Positions 24,601 through 35,590 of a stretch of DNA of 64,000 nucleotides are shown one piece after another. The stretch covers positions 310,001 to 374,000 of the forward strand of contig JAACJP010000009.1 in NCBI GenBank assembly GCA_013368375.1. The letters run 5' to 3'. The notes beneath the pieces were generated by a model. The model was not told the DNA's origin and made no database searches. It saw nothing but the letters and a program-made list of their open reading frames with translations. The number at the start of each line of letters is the position of its first letter. Within the stretch, counting starts at the first letter, position 1. Position numbers and translations under genes: made by a program. Source of the DNA: Tricholomella constricta (Eukaryota; Basidiomycota; Agaricomycetes; Agaricales; Lyophyllaceae).

Positions 24601-24672
24601 ATTGAACCCATGATCTCACATCCTAAAGTCAGTTGGCAGAGGCATGTGTAACAACCGCTGCACCATAAGGTC
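24601..24672 (-). repeat. tRNA-derived SINE head (pol III A and B boxes)
   Basis: Read on the minus strand: TGGTGCAGCGG (A-box-like) near the start, then GACTTTAGGATGTGAGATC, then GGGTTCAATTC (B-box-like), with about 50 bp between the boxes. The layout is that of a tRNA gene, but no acceptor stem pairs, so it is a tRNA-derived SINE or a tRNA relic, not a working tRNA. The adjoining module B/A sequence could be the SINE body. Confidence 0.5.
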
Positions 24673-25216
24673 ATTAATACATCCTCACGTCTGCGCATGT
24701 TCTCACATCCAGCATTGGCCTTTGACGAAAAATGTTTCCCCAAGTGCTTTCAAGCTCCGCCCGACTCCGCATCCACCCGCATCCAGCCCGACGCACCATC
24801 GCATTCTCCCTCCCACTCCCTTTTCCTTTTTCAAGCCTTTTGCTCCTGTCTTCCTGTGGACAGTGGGTGCTCTGTGATCAGTCTATGATGACCATGAATG
24901 TTGGTCCCACCTGTGGCACAAGCACCTTTGTTGAGCTCTTTTTTGTTGCCTCTTTTCAAAATTTCCTTCTCTTTTTTGGTGCATGCACGCGTCTTCGCGT
25001 CTTCGAGTCCCCACTGCCACATGGTGGAACCAGGTGAGTTTCACAAATTATATCTCTTATCTACCAGTCAGCTGAAGTTCTTATGCAGCTGGTTAATATT
25101 GGACAGAGGCCGTGCCGCCGCTTTCAAGGAAGGGAGCAAGTGTCGGGACTGTTGGGTGTCAAATCATGGCCATGGTAAGCCCCGATTTATTCTTCAGGTG
25201 ACTTAAGGCTCTTGAA

Positions 25217-25745
25217 ATGATAGCTTCCTACCTCAAACATCCCTCCCTCTCCACCTCAAACATTCCTCCCTCTCCCTTTCCACTTCAAACATCCCTCCCT
25301 CTCCCTCCACCTTTCACATCCCTCCCTCTCCCTCTCCACCTCCAACATCCCCCCCCCCAAACATCCTCCGCCCCCCCAAACATCGTCCCCCCCCCCAAAC
25401 ACCCCCCCCCCTCCCCCTCTCCACCTCAAACATCCCTCCCTCTCCACCTCAAACATCCCTCCCTCTCCACCTCAAACATCCCTCCCTCTCCCTCTCCACC
25501 CTCAAACATCCCTCCCTCTCCACCTCCAACATCCCTCCCTCTCCCTCTCCACCTCCAACATCCTCCCCCCCCCCAAACACCCCCCCTCCCCCTCTCCACC
25601 TTTCACATCCCTCCCTCTCCCTCTACCTTTCACATCCCTCCCTCTCCCTCTCCACCTCCAACATCCTCCCCCCTCCCAAACACCCCCCCCCCCACATCCT
25701 CCCACCTCAAACACCCCTCCCCCTCCCCCTCTTCACCTTTCACCT
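25217..25745. repeat. pyrimidine-only minisatellite
   Basis: About 500 bp built from variants of CACCTCAAACATCCCTCCCTCTC and shorter CCCCCCAAACA units, almost pure C/T/A on the plus strand with runs of 6-11 C. The opposite strand is G-rich. The open frame through it (178 codons, Pro/Ser/Leu) is a by-product of the repeat. Confidence 0.9.
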
Positions 25746-26079
25746 GTCTTTGACCCACTTGCCCATGCTTATGGGATCATCATTTCACTCTGGTTAGTGC
25801 TGTAGACAGTTGACATATGTCTAGTTAATTATTTTGTGAATACATTTGATTTGATATAAATGCTTTTCTGTGAAATATGAGCACTATATAACTCCTGTAG
25901 CATCTGTAGCTGCACTGTTACAGACAGCTACGGAGTGCTACAGAGTGCTACAGGAATTTGGCTGGTAGTTACGGACAATTACCTAAAGGGGACTTGGGTC
26001 CGCGAAGTTCACGAGTTACCAAAGCTCCGTACCTCTATGGAGACAAGTCAATTTTTCCTGATGAGTCACGACCCTTGCA

Positions 26080-26925
26080 GAAATGGTAAACATACACATG
26101 CCCCGTCACCTCTATGCCCACCACCTTGCCGTGTCTGGTCTCCAGTGTAACCTCGGATCGAGGTCCTCCATCCAATCTAAACTCCAGATCATTATCGCAC
26201 GTCGGAGGCGATTTGTACTCATTCTTCCCCTCCCACATTTTCTCGAGACCATCGTCACCGAGCGCCGATTTTTTACTCACGCCGTGCATCGGCGTGTCCA
26301 GTGTACTCGAACTTTCCTCCCTTGTGAACCAACATAATAGTGAAGGAATCGACACACAGGTGAGGCGAAATCGCATACGCCTTGTGAGCCAAATCCAACA
26401 CATTTCTCGATGTACTCGCCCTGAGATTGTTCAACCCCCTAAGCTTCCCCAGCACGCGCTTCGCCGGGAACCCGCAGATTAACTCCTCTGGATACTCATC
26501 CCACAGGCCGAATTTGTTCTTGAGAGTTTTGCGCCTGGATCTGCTAGATCTGCTAAAGCTTCTGTGGCGTCAGGCCGTCTGTGATCTCTATCCCGCAAAT
26601 ATTTTACTGCAACCCGAGCTCCAGGGGCGCTCGAACAGCATACGCACAACATACACACTGAATGGGGGTGAACCCGGTAGAGTCGACCTTGTGTGTATGG
26701 CTGACGGGTCGGTCGGCTTGAAACATTGACACGCTTTGATCGTGACCGCAACTTCATATCCTTTGTTGTTGATAACGGCGACATGAAGTGGGTATATCTT
26801 CGAATGTTCTTCTCGGGAGAGGCTGTCGTCCGCACTTCGAAGCTCTCAACTACTCTGTGGGGTCAGCGGCGATGGGACTCGTGCGGGATAGAGTCGTGAA
26901 GAAGAGAAGGTCTGCTTGCATTTTA
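26080..26925. repeat. segmental duplication, copy 2, middle piece
   Basis: Aligns with ~14,872-15,550: ACATACACATG, GGCGATTTGTACTCATTCTT, GCCGTGCATC, AGCACGCGCTTCGC, GTGAAGAAGAGAAGGTC. Minus-strand coding-like frames persist (KFGLWDEYPEELICGFPAKR at ~26,500-26,440, then DLAHKAYAISPHLCVDS). They probably belong to an unrecognised gene that is broken in both copies. The piece ends exactly at the TA that precedes the DDE transposon. Confidence 0.75.
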
Positions 26926-26927
26926 TA
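26926..26927. repeat. TA target-site duplication, left
   Basis: TA directly outside the left inverted repeat; it matches the TA at 51,373-51,374. Copy 1 of the duplication has a single TA at the same point (~15,552). Confidence 0.8.
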
Positions 26928-27247
26928 AGGTAGACAACATCCATACTCCACCAACGTCACGTGCCAGTGTGACACTCGCCAGGACCCCGGCTTACTCTAT
27001 ATGAGCTCTCATGACAAAATCCCCGAAAAAGGGCACTTTTTCGACATGATGTACGATGCAAATCCCCGAATTTCGGGGAAATTTTGAAAAACGTCTGATG
27101 CCAGACCGCCCCGAATAGGTCACCCGACTGCCAATGTATGGTACTTTTGGCCCAAAAAGGAAGATAGAGAAATACTGGCTCAACGTGAGAAAGCACGCTC
27201 ATTTATTTGACGCAACGTGGCAGCATTGCTATACACGGCCCTTAGCT

Positions 27248-29090
27248 ATGCCAAAGCACAAAGGATACATCACATCTCGCCTCTCAAGCCTTACAGGAGG
27301 TGCTACACGTGTTGTAAAGGATGTAATTGAGCTCCTGTCACCAAAAAAAAAAGAGAAAAACTCGGAATGAAGAGCAGGATAAAGAGAATGCACCAGTATG
27401 TCTATCTAATTTGGTATGGCAAGCTAATTTACACATTGCTGTGTAGGAAACAGCTCCTAATCCGGATGAAGATGTGTTCCTGGTGCCAACATATGAGGAC
27501 ACACCTTCTTCTGGGCTATTTTCAAAGTTCCGGACCACACCTGCACCTTCTACTTCTGCTGTGGACTCTTCATTCATCCAGTATACTCTCTCCCCTTCCC
27601 CGAGGCCACGAGGATCTGCTTGGGTTGAGGATGCTGGTGACAACATTTCCATTCTCGCATACCAGGGCACTGGCATCAATCACGATGCATTCTCGATCAC
27701 TTCTGATGTGGAAACATACTCAATCTCGACACCTGAGCTCAATCAGGATGCACCAATTAGGGAGGGCAAATTACGCGAGGCTCCCAACATATTTCTTGCT
27801 GTGGCTGCTCTCAAAAACTTGAAAGAGAAGCTTCGAGGTCCCTCAAAGGGAAAAGGTGGCGGCTACAAGGCTCCGGACTTTGACCCATTCACAAGGCTCC
27901 GTCTCACTGGGATGCAATCATTTTTATCATTATACACAAATCCCCAACCTGTGACATATAGCAAATGGGCTGCATCATCATATCAGGCAGCTGTTGGGCT
28001 CGGAAAAGGAAGGTACTGTGCACGCATGTTGCGCCGCCTGTCATGTGCATATATCAGGAACCGAGAAGTCCTCCCGCTCAATTCTTATGGAGATTGGAAC
28101 GAGACAATGTTGGTTGATGAAGATCTCGTCAACGACATCAATCTCTACCTCCAGGAACTGGGAAACTCAATCACCGCACAGAATTTGGTCGAATACCTTG
28201 TACGTCCAGAGGTTAAAGAGAAGCATGGGATCTCCAAGCCAATTACCGAACGGACAGCTCAGCGATATCTGAAACTCCTCGGCTATTGGTTCAGGCCTGC
28301 AAGTAAGGGACAGTTTGCAGATGGTCATGAGCGCGAAGACGTCGTGGCATATCGAGATCACAAATTCTTGCCCCAGCTGGCAGAACTTCAGAAACGCATG
28401 CGGGCCTTCGTTGACAGTTATCCCGAGTATGGACCGATTAATGGACTTCTGGTCATCCTTTGGTTTCATGATGAGAGCATTTTTTATGCTCACGATCGGC
28501 GTCGACGTGCATGGTATCATAAGGACGCAACTTCGAGGCCATACAAAAAAGGAGATGGTGCATCATTTATGATCGCCGATTACGTTTCAGCAGATTTCGG
28601 ATGGCTTCGATCGAAAGATGGAAAATGCAGTGCACGCCGTACTATGCGCCCTGGAAAAAACAAAGATGGCTACTTCACAAGTGATGATATTTTGGAGCAG
28701 GCTGACAAGGCAATGAATATACTGGAGGAGGACTATCAGGGCATGGAGCATGTCTTCATCTATGACAATGCACCATCACACCTCAAACGCGCCGAGGGAG
28801 CCCCATCTGCGCGATATATGCCGAAAAATATTCCGCCGGTGAGAAAGAATTGGGAAGTGGAGGTTACTAAGCGCCACCCTGACGGAAAACCGGTCACAGA
28901 TGACACGGGGAAATATGTCAAGATCAAAATTCCCATGCAGGACGCGACCCTACCTTATGGCGAGCTCCAGTCCTTGTACTTTGGTGAAGGGCACCCGCGT
29001 CATGGAACATTCAAAGGGATGGCCGAAATTCTTGTGGAACGTGTATATAATCGGGAGAAAATCTACAAGCTCCGTGCCCAATGTGGAAAG
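27248..29090 (+). pseudogene. DDE transposase, N-terminal part
   Basis: Cut-and-paste transposase of the fungal DDE family. Exon 1 starts at ATG 27,248. A run of ten A (27,343-27,352) throws the frame by one base relative to the conserved continuation. The intron 27,396-27,446 (GTATGT...GTGTAG) leads into the long exon. First catalytic Asp lies in WFHDES (28,470-28,472), second in IYDNAPSHL (28,764-28,766). The frame runs into the copia LTR at 29,091; the remainder with the catalytic Glu is at 50,642-51,128. Downstream residues read into the LTR are artefact. Confidence 0.85.
29086..29090. repeat. copia target-site duplication GAAAG, left
   Basis: GAAAG immediately before the 5' LTR, repeated at 50,642-50,646 after the 3' LTR. 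Five bases is usual for LTR-retrotransposon integrases. Confidence 0.9.
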
Positions 29091-29370
29091 TGTCGCAGGT
29101 GTATATTTTTCTTCCTTACCTATTACTACTTACCGTTTCCTTATCTCTCTTGATCGCTTAACACGTGACACGCATAACGTCCATTATCCGTAGATGTAGA
29201 GTTTCTCCTTAGCTACTCTTTCATCTAACACTGGGCCCCAGGTATGCCATACTCATAATATATCAGCTACTCTTTCATCTAACACTGGACCCCAGTCTTT
29301 TGTGAGCTAGCCGGAAGTTTTCTCTTGGGACTCTTCAGTCTCTGTCATTCCCGTCTACCCTCGTTCAACA
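29091..29370 (+). repeat. copia 5' LTR
   Basis: 280 bp, TGTCGCAGG...TTCAACA. Contains an internal direct repeat, GCTACTCTTTCATCTAACACTGG (in part), at about 29,212 and 29,268. Confidence 0.92.
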
Positions 29371-29382
29371 GGTTATGGGCCC
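29371..29382 (+). promoter_or_regulatory. copia primer-binding site (half-tRNA type)
   Basis: GGTTATGGGCCC follows the 5' LTR directly. It is complementary, with one G:U or mismatch, to the anticodon arm of initiator tRNA-Met (GGGCTCATAACC). Copia-type elements are known to prime from a cleaved half of that tRNA; here this is inferred from sequence. Confidence 0.6.
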
Positions 29383-29536
29383 CGTGCCCCGACTTTGACA
29401 CCGAAGACCCCACAGCCACACTCCGTTACCCAACGTCAACATCGGCTCTGAACTAGCTTTGCTCCAGACACCTGTCGAGCCCTGAAGCTTCTTCGAAGGA
29501 AAACTTCCGTCTCGTTATCTAATCTAATCCATCGCA

Positions 29537-31037
29537 ATGGACGACTCGATATCATCCCGCTCCCCCATTTCCAAACTCGGCACCACCAAGTACATCTACT
29601 GGGAAAAGTCAATGTACGGTCGCCTGATGTACCTAGGTGTCATCCGCATTGTCCTCAGAAAGGAAACCGTGCCGCCGGCCGTATCACCAGGTGCCGATGC
29701 CGCATCCGTCGCCGCTCGCCTCGTCCTCTACAACGCCTACCTCATCCGCAGTGATAAGGCAGCAGGCGAGATCTATCAATGGTTGGACGAAGCCAACAAG
29801 ATCCATGTAGACGCGATCAGGGACGATCCTGCCGCGATGTGGGACAAGCTTCGAGAAGTTCATAGCAAATCTGCTCCAAATTCACGGTTTAACTCCCTCA
29901 GTGACCTTTTCAGCATTCGCAAGACCGACGTCGAGTCGCTTAGTGACCTCACGACGCGCATGGAGGGCGCCATGCTTCGAATCAAGGCGCTCCGTCCTCC
30001 GGACACCATCAACGCGTCGGGCGCCACAGTCAAGGGATATACCCTCGAGAAGCTCGATGAAGAGCTCACTGTCATGGCCATGATTCGCGCTCTACCAGCC
30101 GAATTCAATTCCTTCGTCTCCTCCCTGCTCCTGCTTAGCACGCTCTCCAAGGACGCCATGCTAGAGGCTTTCCGCAACGAAGAGACACAGCGACGCGCTG
30201 CGCTTGAGGACGTCGAATCCGTCGCCATGGCCGCCGCCGCTGCCGCTGCGCGGGTCATCAAGTGTTTCCTCTGCGACGGTGAGCACATCATCGCCGACTG
30301 TCCCTTCTATTCCGATGCACGCAACCTCGCGAAGAAGAAGACCGATAGCAAAGCGTCCAACTCCAAGTCGGACGGCGGCCGTTATCGCGCTAAGAAAGCT
30401 GCTGCCGCTAAAACCGAGGAGGGATGCGATGGCCCTGCAGTCAAGGCCGATGCCGCCGTTTGTCGCTCTTCACAGTCTTCCGAGGATCCTGCCACTGATC
30501 GATGGAACGCAGACACTGGGGCCACTGCGCATATGACCCCACACCGAAAGTGGTTCGGCGATGACCTGAAGCAATGGAGGGTACCTATCCATATTGCCGA
30601 CGGAAAGGTCGTCTATTCTGAGGGAAAGGGATCGGTGCTGTTCAGGCCGGATGGGACGAATTCGAGGGGAGAACCGTTACGCGACATTATCGTCTCGAAT
30701 GTACTTCTTGTCCCCGCCCTCGCAAACAATTTATTGTCCGTCCTCACCCTCACTACACATCATAAGTTCCTTGTCGTCATCCGAACACGAACTGTGTCAT
30801 TCTATCTGGGGAACATGAAAACCTCAGTCCTTACGGCAACTGTCGACGCGTCGACGACTGGATATCTCAATGGCACGACCATAGTCCAGTCCTCCCCCTC
30901 TCCCCGACACAGCGCCTCGCGAGCTGCTGTCGTCGACAAATCCCTCCTCCACCGACGTCTGTGCCACATTGGAACAGATCGCCTCGATCAAATCATCCGG
31001 GAGAACCTCGCTGCCGATCTCAACATCAGCTCGCGCG
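29537..31037 (+). pseudogene. copia gag-protease, 5' half of gag-pol
   Basis: From ATG 29,537: gag with the usual helical copia body, a zinc-knuckle-like CFLCDGEHIIADC (C-x2-C-x3-H-x4-C, one residue shorter than canonical), protease active site WNADTGATAHM, then a pre-integrase zinc segment (LLHRRLCHIGTDRL). The frame ends at the Gypsy-1 LTR at 31,038. The DDE integrase core that should follow is absent from the window. Confidence 0.88.
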
Positions 31038-31541
31038 TGTTAGGGCAACCCTTACAGTGGAGCGCTATCACACTGGCAAGGGGGAATCCGAAGTTATATT
31101 GATGTACAGTAACGAAGGTAAGTAAGGCTTACCTGGCAAGGGGGAATCCGAAGAGAATAGTGTAAAGGATTCCCAAATGCCAGGGGGCCGACTATATACG
31201 AGTGTAGGACGTGAGGGCCGGTCCTCCAGAGTGTACTGTACATGTAATAATAACGAATGGTGTGCGGCGCGTGTATGGACACGTTCCCGACGCTGTCCGA
31301 TCCTCGTGGCCCAGGGTACGGGCACGAGGCGGGGCAGCCGACGTTGGGATGTCGGGCGGTCGGGCTCGGCGTCGGACACGTGCGGGGAGTGAGGGGAAGC
31401 GACAGGAAGTGAGTAAGTATGTACACCGACGCTTGGGTCGGAGCGTCGGGTCGGGATCGCGATCGGTCGGTCGGGGGCGAACACGTGAGTCAGGGAACGA
31501 TCTGTGAGCGTCGGAGAGCGTGAACGAGAGTTCCCCTGACA
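31038..31541 (-). repeat. Gypsy-1 3' LTR
   Basis: 504 bp. On the plus strand it holds two direct copies of CTGGCAAGGGGGAATCCGAAG-like sequence (~31,072 and ~31,132), also duplicated in the other LTR. It is bordered on the internal side by an A4G7-type polypurine tract (minus strand of ~31,542-31,556). Confidence 0.88.
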
Positions 31542-31568
31542 TCACCCCCCCTTTTGAATCGCAACGGC

Positions 31569-34500
31569 TCAGTGCGGGGTGACGGTGGCGAAGACGGCGG
31601 GGGATAGAGTGAAGATGCCACGGATATGGCGCGCAGCATCAGGATTGTCGCGGTGGAACTTGCGAACCAGGTCGGGTGCGGCGACGTTCTCCCGGGGCTC
31701 CCACGAAGCTTCTTCATAGCCGTAGCCTTTCCACAAGATTTTGTACTGAAGTTTCTTGCGGAAGATGCGACTGTCAAGGATTTTGTGGACTTCGTAGTGG
31801 GGTTCGTCATCGATGATGTCTGGCGGCGGCGGAGGGTCGGACTGTCGACCTTCGATCGGGTCAGCGACGGCGGGGACAAGCTTTACGACGTGGAAGACCG
31901 GATGGATGCGCTTCATGGACTGAGGCAACAGAAGGCGATATGCGAGCGGGCCGACTCGCCTTTGCACGACGAAAGGGCCGAGGTAGCGATGCGACAACTT
32001 CTTAGATGGTCGGGTCGTAGAAATGTCGGCCGCGTCCAAGTACACCTTGTCACCCGGCTGGTAGTCAGGCGCTGGGGCGTGTCGCTGGTTGTAATACCGC
32101 TCCATGTCGTCCTTTGCCTTTGCAAGCGCCGCCTTAGCTTCCTCCTGGGCTTCCTTCATGCGCTCCACGAACTCTTCGGCTGACTCGTTCTTGGAAGCGC
32201 CCTGACGCGGCTCAAAGCCCATGCGCGGATGCCGACCAGTGTCGAGCAGGAAGGGGGTCTGTTGCGTCGCCGAGTGTACATGGTTGTTGTAACTGAATTC
32301 GGCGTCGGGCAACAGGTCCTCCCAGTCGTTCTGGTGCTCGTTGCAGAAGACCCGCAGGAATTGTTCCAGCTCCTGGTTGACGCGCTCAGTCTGCCCGTCG
32401 GTCTGCGGGTGGTACGCCGTCGAAGCTGACAGCTTGATACGCAGGAGTCGGTACAGCTCGCGCGTGAACTCGGCTACGAACTGTGGACCTCGATCGGAGA
32501 CGAATGCGTCGGGGAGACCGTGCAGCTTCCAGACGTGACGACGGTAGAGGTTGGCAGCTCCCAAGGCCGAACAGGTCGTGTGCGATGCGATGAAGTGCGC
32601 TCGCTTTCCGACCGAATCCACGACATTCATGATCGCGTCGTGGCCGTTGGACTCAGGGAGCTCAGTGATGAAGTCCACCGATACGACGTTCCAGCGACCT
32701 TCGGGGATTGGGAGCGGCTGCAGCTGTCCGACGGGGAGTTGGCGGCGGGGTTTCGTGCGCAAGCACATGTCGCAGGTGCTGGTGTAGGAACCGACAAAGC
32801 GCGACATCTGAGGCCACCAGTAGTTGCGCGACACCAGCTCTAACGTCTTCCAGTGACCCGGGTGACCGGCGATCTTGGAGTCGTGGTGTTGTTCCACAAT
32901 GCGTCGGCGAAGGTCAGGAACGTTCGGGACATAGATCCGTCCACGGAACGTGAGCAGACCGCCTTCCTCCCCCCACTCGCCGAAGCGTAGGGAGCGACCG
33001 GCAATCTTGGATGCCTTGACCAGTTGCGCTGCTTTCGCGACCGCGTCCTCCTGTGCGCCGTCGCGATTGCCCTTGCGAATCGCCTTCAGCACATCGTCTT
33101 CTTCTCCGACCAGTACCAGACCCTCGGTCGCACGGATCGCGAAGAACTCGGGTTTGAGGAGCACGATGTCGGCATTGTCGCCACTTCCGTCGCCGTGATC
33201 AGCGCGACGCGACAGGGCGTCGGGTTTGCCCATGCTGCGTCCCGGACGGTGGTGGAGGGTGAAGTCGAAGTTGGCGAGGTAGAGCGACCAGCGGGCTTGC
33301 CGCCGATTGAGTTTCTTCGCGGTGAGGAAGTACTCAAGGTTTTTGTGGTCGGTCAAGATCTCTACCTTGTGTTTTGCGCCTTCCACAAAATGTCGCCACT
33401 CCTCCAGAGACCGGATGATCGCCAGCATCTCCTTGTCGTGGATCTCGTAGTTCCGCTCGACTGCGTTCAAGCTCTTCGAGTAGAACGCGACCGGGTGCCA
33501 CTTGCCATCAGATGGCGACTCTTGTGACAGGACCGCGCCCGTCGCGAAGTCGGACGAATCAGCTTCGATGCGGTACGGTCGGTCGTCGTCGGGGAATGCA
33601 AGCACTGGTCGCGACGTGATCGCAGACTTCAGGAGGTCAAAGGCCGACTGTTCCGACGCTTCCCAGCGCCAGGCAACGTCCTTGCCCGTCAGATCGAACA
33701 GGGGTCGGGCGTGGTGCGAGAAGTCCTGGATGAACCGTCGGTAGAAATTGGTGAAGCCCAAGAACGCTTGCACCTCCTTCTTGTTCCTCGGCGCCGGCCA
33801 CTCCGACACTCCAGCGACCTTGACCGGATCCATTTCCGCTTGCCCGTGCGAGATGATCAGCCCAAGATACTCGACCTTGGTCTGTTCGAACTCGCATTTC
33901 TCGGGTTTTAAGAACAACTTATGTTCGCGGAGTCGGTCCAGTATGAGTCGCGCGACCCGACGGTGTTCCTCAAGAGTCTTGGTGTAAATCAAGATATCGT
34001 CGAGGTACACGCAAACAACACCCTCGGCGATCAGATCGCGGAAGATGTCATTCATCATGGTCTGGAATGTGGCGGGGCTGTTCGTGAGGCCGAAGAACAT
34101 GACGAGCGGCTCAAAGAGACCGCGGTTCGTCCGAAACGCTGCCTTCCACTCGTCGCCTTCCTTGATCCGAACGTTGTTGTACCCCCATCGGACGTCCAGC
34201 TTGGTGAAGTACCGCGCGCCGCGGAGGTTGTTCACCAGTTCGCTAATGAGTGGTAGTGGGTACCGGTTCTTCACCGTAAGCGCGTTGAGTGTCCGATAGT
34301 CCTGCACCAGCCGGAGCGCACCATCCTTCTTCTTGATGAAGAACACTGGCGAAGCCATGGGTGACTTCGACGGACGGATCCGACCCGACTCGAGGTTCTC
34401 CTTGAGGAACGCATCGAGCTCGACTTGCTCCGCCGGCGACAGTGGGTAGACTTTGGTGCCGGACGGCGAAGCTCCCGGCTCCAACTCAATCGCGTGATCC

Positions 34501-35581
34501 CACTGTTTGCGATCGGGGAGTTCATCAAACGCGACCTTGGAGAAAACGTCCTCAAAGTCGTGGAGGTGGGTCGGAACGGCGTCCCGGAACGACTTGGGCA
34601 CAGAGTTCGCGGCATGCGCTTCCGCGAGTCGCTGCGATGTCGTTTGACTGGCACGGATGTGCGCCACAGTCGGAGGAGGGTGGATCGCAGTCGCAAAGAT
34701 GCGGTCGCCGTTCAGGAAGGTCTCCGCAAGGAAGTCGTCCGACTCTGGATCGGGTTCCTCCATGACTGGGGTGTAGGGGAGGAATTCATCCGTGTCAGAG
34801 TCGTCCTCGACGTAGGGGCTGGTCGGGGCACGCAGATCCGGCTCTGTGGTCGGAATTCCTTCCGCCCGACAGGCCCGAATGGCAGCTCGCAGTTTGGTGC
34901 GCGAGCGCCGCTCTTCCTTGGCCTCAACCTTGCAGGTGTCGCAACGCGACGGCGCCCGACACATTTTCACCCTCTTCGTCGCCCAATCAATGTCGGGGTT
35001 GTGGTCTCGAAGCCAGGTGAATCCGAGGATGAGATCCTGCTTCCCGATGCCTGCGACTGCGAACAGCACCCGTTCGGAGTGACCATCATAGCGTGGAACC
35101 GCGTCTACAACATATCCGATGGCGCCCGCTTGGTTAGGGGTTCCATCGACGTTATAGGCTAGTGTAGGGCGGTTTAACGGTCGGGTCTTCAGTTTGTGCT
35201 TCTCAACAAAGGCGGTGTTAATGAAGCATCCAGTGGCTCCGCTGTCAACGAGGGCAGAGAGCGAGTGCGTCTCCTGGGTGTCGGTGGTCTCAAGCTCGAC
35301 CTTGAGCGACAGGGATAAGGAGTCGGGGGAGGCGGCGATCACGAAGCGACGGGGTAGTCGTTTTTCCCAGCGTGGTAGTCCGCGACGCGACGGTGCGGTC
35401 GGCTTGGTCGGAGCGACCGACGGAGATGGCGATTGGCCCGGGAAGGATTGTACGTCTTCGTCGATTGGTTCACCCGTAGAAGTAGCAGCAATATTAAGTA
35501 TATTGGGGTACTCTACAGATAGGGGGGCGAACCGATTACGACTAGACAACGGGGGCGTACTTTTCACCCGTTGTGCGACTA
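31569..35581 (-). CDS. Gypsy-1 pol: protease, RT, RNase H, integrase, chromodomain
   Basis: About 1,335 codons, uninterrupted. Order: retropepsin VDSGATGCF; reverse transcriptase with VYLDDILIY (~34,010-33,990); RNase H (IEADSSDFATG); integrase zinc finger (H...H, CDMC) and DDE core (SVDFITELP, SDRGPQF, TDGQTERVNQ); C-terminal chromodomain (YEVHKILDS...LWKGYGYEEASWEP). That order is the Ty3/gypsy chromovirus one. The frame has no ATG near its start (the first in-frame start-like codon is GTG 35,567) and is -1 to gag, so a frameshift is needed. It looks competent. Confidence 0.92.
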
Positions 35582-35590
35582 AAAATCCTC
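35579..35590 (-). promoter_or_regulatory. candidate -1 frameshift site, Gypsy-1 gag/pol
   Basis: Minus strand GA-UUUUU-AG: gag's Phe UUU followed by UAG. The P-site tRNA can slip one base back onto UUU, after which reading continues UUA GUC into the pol frame, which is open on both sides. It is not a textbook X-XXY-YYZ heptamer; function is inferred. Confidence 0.45.

Larger units (their letters stand above)
21255..26075. mobile_element. ~4.8 kb repeat-rich insertion splitting the duplication
   Basis: Bounded by sequence that is contiguous in copy 1 (14,850-14,875), so it is an insertion or a set of insertions. Near its left end (21,325-21,355) lie two TGTCTGTAGCTTT-like motifs. Near its right end (25,895-25,960) lie clustered CTGTAGC and GCTACAG motifs, partly in inverted orientation, suggesting subterminal repeats of a DNA transposon. 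Inside are dispersed repeat modules, small frames, a tRNA-derived head and a C-rich minisatellite. No transposase was seen and the exact ends and target duplication were not resolved. Confidence 0.45.

Noticed and set aside
24601..24672. functional tRNA gene
   Set aside because: Pol III boxes are present but the acceptor and anticodon stems do not pair.
25217..25745. CRISPR-like regular repeats
   Set aside because: Units vary in length and abut with no unique spacers; eukaryotic context.
25217..25753. 178-codon Pro/Ser/Leu frame
   Set aside because: Entirely within the pyrimidine minisatellite; the frame exists only because the repeat lacks stop codons.
34425..35162. 245-codon plus-strand frame opposite Gypsy-1 pol
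   Set aside because: Lies entirely antisense to the conserved protease/linker coding sequence and has no recognisable features; the high GC makes long shadow frames likely.
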